Source: Phlegmacium glaucopus (taxonomy: Eukaryota > Basidiomycota > Agaricomycetes > Agaricales > Cortinariaceae). From it: a DNA stretch of 64,000 nt. Below the pieces are notes generated by a model, which was not told where the DNA came from, did no database searches, and saw only the letters and a list, made by a program, of their open reading frames with translations. The stretch lies in NCBI GenBank assembly GCA_015039465.1, contig MU130036.1, positions 151,905 through 215,904 on the forward strand, given 5' to 3'. Positions within the stretch are counted from its first letter, which is position 1; every line of letters begins with the position of its first letter. Of the stretch, positions 56,720 through 64,000 are shown piece by piece. Both the position numbers and the translations under genes were made by a program.

Positions 56720-57351
56720 CTTATAAAAGCTGAATATTCGTTCAGGGCGACCCCTGCGCATTGATACCTTGATGGACTTGAAATTTCGAATTGTTATTAG
56801 ACCTAGACCTGTTACTTCCTGCATCGATATCAAAGTTTCCTTAGCGGCCTACTACTCCCAACCACCATCTGAAACTATTTCAGAGTGATTATGTGAGGTT
56901 TTGGACGAATTTTCATGCGCGAAAGACTTCTTTTATCCACTTCTTCTCCCTTTAGCCGGAGACTTTTTGCTACTAAGACAAGATGATTAATTGCTTCGGG
57001 ATATGCTAGTTATTTGTGCATGCTAGGAACATCAATCTACATACTAATTGATCTGGGAGTGGAGTGACTGGTTGGAAAAACGAGGATGATCTATAACTTT
57101 GACTAATTCGTGTCTGTGTAAGGTATTAGTGTGATCACCCAATAAGATGGAACTACATTTAACAAGAGTACTACACTGCTGAAGAATTCCTTGAAGTTCA
57201 AACCCCTATTCTAAACAAGATGTAGTTAAATAAGAATAGCGGTGTCATACTACTGCACGTGGTTGTATACTCGTAGAATAAGGACATTAGCAAGAGGAGA
57301 AAAGAACAACATATTCATATCAGCCCTGAACAATGAGTCGATCTCGGGATG
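56720..57351. other. Hydrophobin downstream flank and spacer
   Basis: Matches 7265-7690 up to about 57150. 57160-57350 shares its end with 36821-36880. No gene seen. Confidence 0.4.
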
Positions 57352-57359
57352 GCCATAGC

Positions 57360-57745
57360 TAGTGTTGTTGAGGCTGACTTGAGAATTTTTAGTATCTTTC
57401 AAATAACATGACACCATGTACTTTGATTGCTTAGTGTTGGGAAATGACCCCCTGGCTTATAGAATTCTTTATATGTGTAAATATTTATAGAATTGTATGG
57501 GATTTATTGGAATTTATATTACCATCAAGCCATTTGTCAAGTGGCTTCAAGCCAGAAGCCACTTGACAAATGGCTTGACCAAAAAATATCAATTCTAATA
57601 AATCCCATAAAATTCTATAGATATTTACACATATAGAGGACCCTATAAGCCAGGGGGTCATCTCCCAACACTAAGCAATCAGAGTACATGGTGTCATGTT
57701 ATTTGAAAAATACTAAAATTGCTCAAGCCAGCCTCAACAACACTA
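57360..57745. mobile_element. 386-bp palindromic hAT-like foldback element
   Basis: The two halves are near-perfect reverse complements meeting at about 57548 (AAGCCATTTGTCAAGTGGCT / AGCCACTTGACAAATGGCTT). The ends are TAGTGTTGTTGAGGCTG and its complement, and fit the hAT terminal consensus YARNG. GCCATAGC is duplicated on both sides (57352-57359 and 57746-57753), an 8-bp target duplication. It has no coding capacity. The related site at about 36.88 kb lacks the insertion. Confidence 0.85.
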
Positions 57746-57924
57746 GCCATAGCTATGGCCGGAACGATAGGGGTATTGACCATCATAATTGCTTTGAGAT
57801 GTATCAGGTTTATAAGTAGCTTCAAATTCGTCCGCATCGGTCACAGTACCATCCTGGAAACGAGAGCTCTAGTATGAAAATCAATTGTTAAATGAGAAAA
57901 GAGATACAAAAACCAGCAATGGAT

Positions 57925-58205
57925 TGAAAATAAATTGTATCCCCTACTAGCTTAAAACCTTGGTGATGCCAAATTGTCATTGCCAATCAAATCTGCCAAA
58001 TGCATCATGCTGGAATGTCCACTGAGACGAACCACACTTATATAGATATTGAGCTGAAGGAATCATACTTGATGTATGCTCGGAGAGTGAGTTGTGGTTG
58101 CAGGGCGGGCTTGGGAGTTATTCAGGGATTGATTTGTAGACTCGGAGCACTAGTGATCAAAGATAAGAAGAATCATAAGACCCTAGGTCTTCAGGCCATA
58201 ATGTC
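57925..58205. repeat. Interspersed repeat R, partial long form
   Basis: Matches 36990-37260 and breaks near GACCCTAGGTCTT, at the edge of the Copia LTR. Confidence 0.6.
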
Positions 58206-58210
58206 ATATC

Positions 58211-58541
58211 TGTTGCTGTAAATTTTCGCAGCTAGAACAAATAAAAGAGCAAGTCTCAACTTTTTGCATCAAGTTGTATGTATTAATAATAATATATATA
58301 CCTAGCACAAATAAAAGACTAAGTAGGTACTTGTCAGATATAGTAATGAATGAATGAAAAGATATGCTCACATCTCAACTTTTCATATCAAGTTGAGACT
58401 TGTAAAAATAAAAGAACACATGACTAAAGAGTGTGATTATGTAACATTTGTCATCACATATAGATAAAGGAATGGAATGATAAGATATGAAAGATAGATA
58501 ATAAAATAAATAGAACAAGTCAAAACTCGTATACTCCAACA
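58211..58541 (-). mobile_element. 3' LTR of the Copia element
   Basis: On the minus strand it begins TGTTGGAGTATACG and ends CAGCAACA, with TGTTG/CAACA terminal inverted repeats, 331 bp. It follows a polypurine tract (CTTGAGGGGGAG on the minus strand, 58542-58553), the plus-strand primer site. It matches the three LTR relics elsewhere in the window. Confidence 0.75.
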
Positions 58542-58593
58542 CTCCCCCTCAAGTGAGACTCTGTTGATCACCATTTCATGTACACAATTGTCA

Positions 58594-59492
58594 TTTGGGC
58601 TGTGCACTGCCCGAATTACGGGTACGGCCATCATTTTACAGGCCGTAATGGCTGCCAAGTCTTGATGGCCATCCTGTATTTCCTCATCCTAAATCCTTAA
58701 CGGTATGGTACAGGTCAAAAACAGCTGTATACAGGTATTTTCCTTCTCATCCAATTTGCCAGGATTTGCCTCAAATAATGAGTCTGAGTCAAATCATCAT
58801 AAAATATATTATTGTTGGTTAGTTTTGAATGTTTTTGAGAAATCATCTCAGACTTGTATTTCCCGGTCAGTTTGGCCCTTTGGCTTTGTGTTGAAGGTAC
58901 ATATGCTTCTATTATATCTATGTATGTAAAAAAAAATGATTAAATACATGGTGGAGAGAACTTTGCCAGCATCACAAGTTGCAAAAGGTGGTGTTTGAAA
59001 ATTAATGTCACATCAGTCACATTCCCAGGCCAGCCATCCACAACACTTGCGTACTTCAAAGTTCAAACTCTGCTCACCTCATTTAAAGTCTTCATTGAAC
59101 AGGCTAGAGCCAATCCTAGCCATAAAATTTTGTACAGAGCTCGTTTTCTATAGATATAAGAATTATAAATATCAGAAATTTGCAGAAATTGTAGTCCATA
59201 GAAATATTTTCAACAAAAAAATTTTACAGCCATAGATAGATGTTGTAAGTACCTATTCTGAGGGTACCAAGTCCAAGGGAACAAGGCCCAATACTAAGTT
59301 TTCAAATGCCAGCAAAAATTTCCCAGACAACAGCCGTATGACAGCCGTCAACGGTGCTTCACCCACGGGTTCAACGGTATACCCATAAATTCGCTGGCCC
59401 TTTTTTGGGGAGGAAAAGGCTCCAACGGGACGGGTAATTACCTGTTGAACCCGCCCGTAAACCTGTAGTTTATGGTGACAGTGCGCAGCCCT
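58594..59492. mobile_element. 899-bp non-autonomous hAT-like element
   Basis: The ends GGGCTGTGCACTG and CAGTGCGCAGCCC are inverted repeats with one mismatch. AATTGTCA stands on both sides (58586-58593 and 59493-59500), an 8-bp target duplication. It interrupts the Copia element between the pol stop codon and the polypurine tract. No transposase is visible; short frames only. Confidence 0.75.
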
Positions 59493-60280
59493 AATTGTCA
59501 TGTGACGACAAATGTGCTGATTTCATTATCACCTAAACAATAAGCCTTGTGATTGTTGTTAGGACTGAGATGATTCTTTAATTCCCCCAGCCCCAGCTTT
59601 TCAACAAAACCTACAAACTTGGGCTGCACGAGTGCCTTTGTGAAGATATCCAAAACATTTTCTTCAGTAGGTATGTAGTCAATGTTAATCTTCTTATCCT
59701 CCACAGCCTCTCGGATAAAATGATATCTGAGGTCAATATGTTTTGTTCGTTCGTGATATTTGTTATCCTTTGCAAGTGCAATAGCCCCCTGATTATTGCA
59801 GTTGATCACCATGGCTCTTTCTTGGCCTCCTCTCACTTCATCCACAACACTTCAAAGCCATAAAGCCTCCTTTGCTGCATGCATTTGTGTGACATATTTG
59901 GCCTCAGTACTCAACAACGCAATCAAGTTTTGCTTCTTGGAACTCCATGAAATTGCTCCGCATCTGAAATAGAGAAAATATCTGGAGATCAAATAATTTT
60001 GTACATCCTAGATATACAATGACTCTTTTCTGTGCTTCCCAGTGTGCTTTGCCTGGATTTTGAATAAATTGCAACAGTATCCCTATGGCATATGCTACAT
60101 CGGGTCTCAAAACAATGGCTGGCCACAACACGCTTCCGATAGCTTCAGCATATGGAATTCCTTGTATTTTTATAAGCTGGTTGGTGGATGACGGTCTTTG
60201 GTCAGTGGATAATTGAGTTCTGGGATCAATAGGTGTTGAGACAGGCCTAGCATTGGTAAGTCTAAACTTTTCAACCATTG

Positions 60281-63125
60281 CATCAGTAAATTTGGGGTCT
60301 GCTTACTGGCATTGGACAGCACTGGGCAGCGCCATAGTGCCATAGAAAAGGTCCTTTATTTACAGCGCTGTCAAGCATCATGGTCACGCTATGGAATGAT
60401 ATATATTTACTATACAGTACTATATAGGGTAGGGTTAATATTACTATTAATACAATATACTTTGGTCAATCTGAGGCTAGAAAGCTATGTTCACACAAGG
60501 ATAAGGAAATTTAATATGTATAAATCATATTCAACTTGTTAGGGGACACTCATTGTGTCCGCCCCTAGTTATGCTTAGCTACTCATACTTTCACTTTTAC
60601 TCTACAATTGTATCACTCGCTGCGTTCCCCATCCTACCCTTTACAGACTCCCTCTTATTGTTGTAGTAGTTGACACTTCGCCAATGACATCGTGAGATGT
60701 CAGTTTCTATTCTTGTACTTATCACACGCACCCTACCTTCTATTACGTCCTAGCCGTATATAGTCATATTGGCTCACACACTTGTAGTATATAGGTGTAA
60801 GGTGGTTATCAAAGATAACCACCTTAGAATTCAACTTGGTTCCCGGGTCCTTACACTCCCTAACACAACTATCTACACAGAGTCTGAGTCATATGTACTA
60901 CTCTAATTATCAATAGTAGGTTCATCATCTGCTGTTGTGTGTCAAAAACAGGCAGAGGTGGTTGGAGTGTTGAAACAGCCTGAAACAAACCCCTCACATC
61001 CCATTTGGATGGGGAGGAGGGGCTGGGTAGTTGAGGTTGTTGAAACTGTAGCTAAAAGTAGAAAATTGTTAGTTTTAAAAAAGGCATTAAGAAATTTGAA
61101 GAACTCACCTCAGCCGCCAGTGCTTGGTGCTCATTGTTGTTTCATACCTCCTGGGGCTAAGAAGTAGGTATACAATGTGTTATTTGTGTTGTTGACAGTC
61201 ATGGTAATGTGCCGAAAATAGGTGGATATCAAATGTACCAAAGTGAACCTATTAATGGGAGGAGTTGAGAAGTGATGAAGTTGTAGCCAAGAGTCTGGCA
61301 TCGTCAGTGGTAGAACCTAAGCAGTATTATTAATTAGTTAAAAAACAAAAAAAAGGAATAAAACAAACTCAACATGCAACACAGAGTGTACATGGCAGTG
61401 GTTGAGAGCAAGATAAACAAATGTGGCAACAGATGCGTGGTGACAAAGTCGGAGTAACAAAAAAAAATCCCAAATTTGTAAGATCAACTTTGCAGACGGT
61501 ATAAATTGTTGTTTGTGTTGTATATAAACACTAACCAGAGAGCAGTGGACCAGTCTTTAGGTCAAGAGTCTCCCTGTTGTTTGTTTAGGGAAGGTGTAAC
61601 CTTGACTTGTAACACACAGGGGTATGGGGTGAGAATAGAGATGAGGAGGATGAGGATGAATGAGAAAGAGTCTTCAGTAAGACTATAGCAGCTGACAGAA
61701 GGTTGACAGTAAAGGACTGAAAAAGTGAACTTAGAGGGATTAAGGAGGAGGATGAAGATGGATAAGAGAAAGTCTTCAGCAAGACTATAGCAATTGACAG
61801 TAGAGGACAGTAACAGATAAAAGGTTGAAAAAGCGAACTTGAGGGAGGAATTGACTGTTGGGGAGTAAGAATGAATTGAGGTGCTGGTACAAAAGAGCAG
61901 TATTTATACCCTAAGGATGAGGCTATGTAGAACAATAAAAAGAAAGAAGTACACACTGTCAAAGGGAGAATGATGAAGAGAGGACAGCTGCAAGAAGAAA
62001 AGAACAATGGAAAAGAAAAAGGAACAATAAAAAAAATCTGTAAAGTGTCAAAGTGCGAGAGAAAAGAAGAGAAGGCAGTGTACATAGTCCAATAGCAAAA
62101 ATATATCAACTCCATAGGCGTGTGGTCATGTAAAGAATTGTGAAAGGTGCTGAGTCAACACTTGAAAGGCGTAGCCTTGTTCCCAAGAAAACACTACTTG
62201 CCCATGATCCCATGTCGCACAGCCTTGATAACACTTGACACACTGTGAGAATAATCCTGTGCTGCTGATTCATCTGCAACTCCTGCTTAGTCGTGATCTC
62301 CTGGACTTCCTAAATTGTCATAGAGAGGGTGGGAAGGCTTCAGGTACTGTGTGAATGATGGTTTTGGCAGTGAATGATAAGATAAGAAGTAGATAATCAA
62401 GGATAGGGGACTGAGTGTGATCCAGGAGTGAGGTATGGCAAGATAGATGGCTGAAGCAAAAACTTGTGGGTCCATAGCCACAATGACAATGACAAAGCCT
62501 CTGACATAATGGGAGATGTAGCTGATGCATCCATAAAGGGGCCATTCTTGAAATGATGGACCAAAGATACGATCAAACGCAAGCCAATGACCGATACAAA
62601 TAGTAGATTGATCGCTTTGTTGGATCGCTAGCCAAGGAACAAATGGATGGTAGATGCTTAGGAGCATGTTGATAGTGTAAACAATGGAGAGCATGGTGAC
62701 AGACACTGAGGATATGATGAGCAATGAGGATGATAATGTTGAACAAATGATTTTATTGACCAGGAACATGATTCAGGGCCACTTCCAAAATAGGTAAGTG
62801 AATTCAAAGTCCACTTATTTTCATGATGGCAACTTTTAAGCTTTCTTCTCATGCTACCAATCAGTATTGGTGCACAATAATGGACTTTGTTTAGGGTTGG
62901 TTTATTTAACTTAGATGAAAAATCTAATGTGACATGGTGACAAAGCTATGCCAGTGTGATAGAGTGATGACACACTGCTGGACAGTGCTGGTGTGCATCA
63001 CATGGATGCTATGAGATGCTATGGAACTATAAGTATTGTGATGTGACTATATGATACTATGGAAAATTATAACTTTGTGTGACATGAATATGACAAGCTA
63101 TGGGAAAATCCTGAATTTACTGATG
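60281..63125. mobile_element. 2,845-bp TIR element inserted in Copia reverse transcriptase
   Basis: The ends CATCAGTAAATT and AATTTACTGATG are perfect 12-bp inverted repeats. Removing it and one copy of the flanking TG (60279-60280 and 63126-63127) restores the Copia reading IEAMVEKF exactly. Both ends carry repeated CTATGG/CCATAG motifs within about 150 bp, like transposase-binding subterminal repeats. The interior has only short or pyrimidine-biased frames (61585-62115, 62287-62769) without transposase motifs, so it appears non-autonomous. The 2-bp duplication does not point to a familiar superfamily. Confidence 0.78.
60537..60865. mobile_element. 329-bp solo LTR inside the TIR element
   Basis: Begins TGTTAGGGGACACTCATTG and ends TTACACTCCCTAACA; TGTTAGGG/CCCTAACA are terminal inverted repeats. 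CAACT flanks both sides (60532-60536 and 60866-60870), a 5-bp target duplication. Its sequence differs from the Copia LTR at 58211, so it belongs to another family. Confidence 0.82.
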
Positions 63126-64000
63126 TGCCTCAATATAAGCATTTTGATTTATTGAAATTGTCCTAGATGCTTGATTGTGCCTAATCTCAAAACCAAGGAA
63201 CCATTTAATAGGTCCGTTATCAGTTATTTCCTAATGAGCTTTGATCTGGGATTTGAACCTTTCAGCATCAATCTTCCTTTTTGATGTAACTGCCATATCA
63301 TCAGTTGCAACAGCAACTATGGTATGTTCTTCACCTTAACATTGATAAAACACCAAATGATCAACAGCTAAATGTTTGAAACCCAGGTCTTTAATAAAGA
63401 CACAACTCATTTTGAGGTACCAACCCCTACCAGCTTGCTTTAAGCCATACAATCCCTTTAGAAACCTACACACCTTGCCTTCTTTTCCAGGCTTTAGCAC
63501 ACCTTGTGGCGGGTTCATATATATTGTCTCATTGAGTGGCACGTTAAGGTAAGCACTCTTTATGTCCACATGTTTGATCTCCCAGTCCTGCTGAGCTGCA
63601 TTAGCTAGGATGCAAACCATTGCCATTTTTGCTGCAGCTGAGAATGTTTTGGTGTAATTGACACCTTCAACTTGTCTGTGTCTGCCTGAAATGATTCAGA
63701 CTCAATAACTTTGAACTTTGCCATCGGGACCTCATTTTGTCCTCAGGACTTCATTACATGGTATAGCTTTATGTTCAGGAGGTAAATCCTCAATAACCCA
63801 AGTTCCCATTTTCTTGAGTTGACCAATTTCATACTCTAGCATGGCTTGCCAATGCTTCACATTCAGACCTTGCAGGGCTTTGTCAAGTGATGGAGGTTCA
63901 GGTATTACTCCACCTACAAGTGCAAAATCTGGTGGTAAGTCATTGAAAATGTCATCATCATCCTTGTTAAAGATAATGAATTGGTCTTCTTCATTTTCTA

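Larger units (their letters stand above)
50811..57150. repeat. Array module copy 4
   Basis: Contains X subfamily 2, block B, TLDc (-) and an intact hydrophobin (+) with its downstream flank to about 57150, collinear with copy 2. Confidence 0.75.
59498..64000 (-). pseudogene. Ty1/Copia pol (reverse transcriptase-RNase H), interrupted and mutated
   Basis: Reading leftwards, 64000-63630 holds the region before the reverse transcriptase (MLEYEIGQLKKMGTWVIEDL). 63626-63336 holds VDIKSAYLNVPLNETIYMNP and GLYGLKQAG. 63330-63130 holds VAVATDDMAVTS and WFLGFEIR. After the insertion at 60281-63125, the frame resumes MVEKFRLTNARPVSTPID, GSVLWPAIVLRPDVAYAI, then the RNase H tail with TKHIDLRYHFIREAVEDKKI, DYIPTEENVLDIFTKAL and a stop at 59498. 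Stops replace a Gln (before GEEHT) and a Trp (AHWEI), and the start of this region also has stops, so the element is dead. Gag, protease and integrase lie outside the window. Confidence 0.88.

Noticed and set aside
61585..62115. 176-codon minus-strand ORF in the TIR element
   Set aside because: Composition is Ser/Phe/Leu/Pro from a purine-rich plus strand. It has internal duplication but no transposase or membrane-protein pattern I can support.
62287..62769. 160-codon minus-strand ORF in the TIR element
   Set aside because: Hydrophobic but no recognisable domain or catalytic motif; probably chance within AT-rich element sequence.
63230..63260. GGGATTTGAACCTTTCAG resembling a tRNA T-arm
   Set aside because: No acceptor stem or anticodon arm fits, and the stretch is Copia pol coding sequence on the minus strand.

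Overview
The window looks like the repeat-rich, gene-poor part of a mushroom-forming basidiomycete (Agaricomycete) genome. The evidence is a class I hydrophobin family with three 57-66 bp introns per gene, short GT-AG (and one GC-AG) introns throughout, an Agaricomycete-type protein kinase-like gene, a basidiomycete seven-helix membrane protein, a U6 snRNA gene, and fungal Copia and hAT-like elements. No taxon can be fixed from the sequence alone.

Layout. 1-4.8 kb is ordinary single-copy DNA: a 5'-complete, 3'-cut proline iminopeptidase-like gene (-), a three-exon conserved basidiomycete gene (+), a hypothetical gene with a 21-bp tandem repeat (+), and U6 snRNA (-). From 5.95 kb to 57.15 kb the window is dominated by a degenerate array built from one module, present in about five partial or whole copies. 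The module reads: unknown gene family 'X' (+), conserved downstream block, TLDc/OXR1-like gene (-), class I hydrophobin (+), hydrophobin-downstream block, interspersed repeat 'R' and a Copia LTR relic. Copy 0 is 5.95-14.2 kb (hydrophobin, X and a Rieske iron-sulfur pseudogene), copy 1 is 14.6-21.4 kb, copy 2 is 23.65-32.8 kb, copy 3 is 43.7-50.0 kb (hydrophobin deleted) and copy 4 is 50.8-57.15 kb. Between copies lie a kinase-like gene (21.6-23.0 kb) and a 10-kb island (33-43 kb). The island is flanked by ~0.7-kb inverted repeats and holds a seven-transmembrane gene, a small secreted-protein candidate, a NAA38-like gene fragment and decayed exons.

Copy fates differ. Hydrophobins at 6.7 and 56.2 kb are intact 114-residue proteins with all eight cysteines. 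The 29.8-kb copy has an 8-bp insertion in the signal peptide, and the 21.1-kb copy is frameshifted and truncated. All four TLDc copies carry lesions. Only one X gene (44,448-46,251) splices cleanly, giving 546 aa. It is the best candidate for an undescribed lineage-specific gene.

57.3-64 kb is a transposon pile-up: a near-perfect 386-bp palindromic hAT-like element, whose empty site is preserved as a paralogue near 36.88 kb, then a Copia element (-) whose 3' LTR and polypurine tract are visible. The Copia element is interrupted by an 899-bp hAT-like element with an 8-bp target duplication and by a 2,845-bp element with 12-bp terminal inverted repeats. The latter itself contains a 329-bp solo LTR with a 5-bp duplication. 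Translations and splice models were made by eye; nothing was searched against a database.
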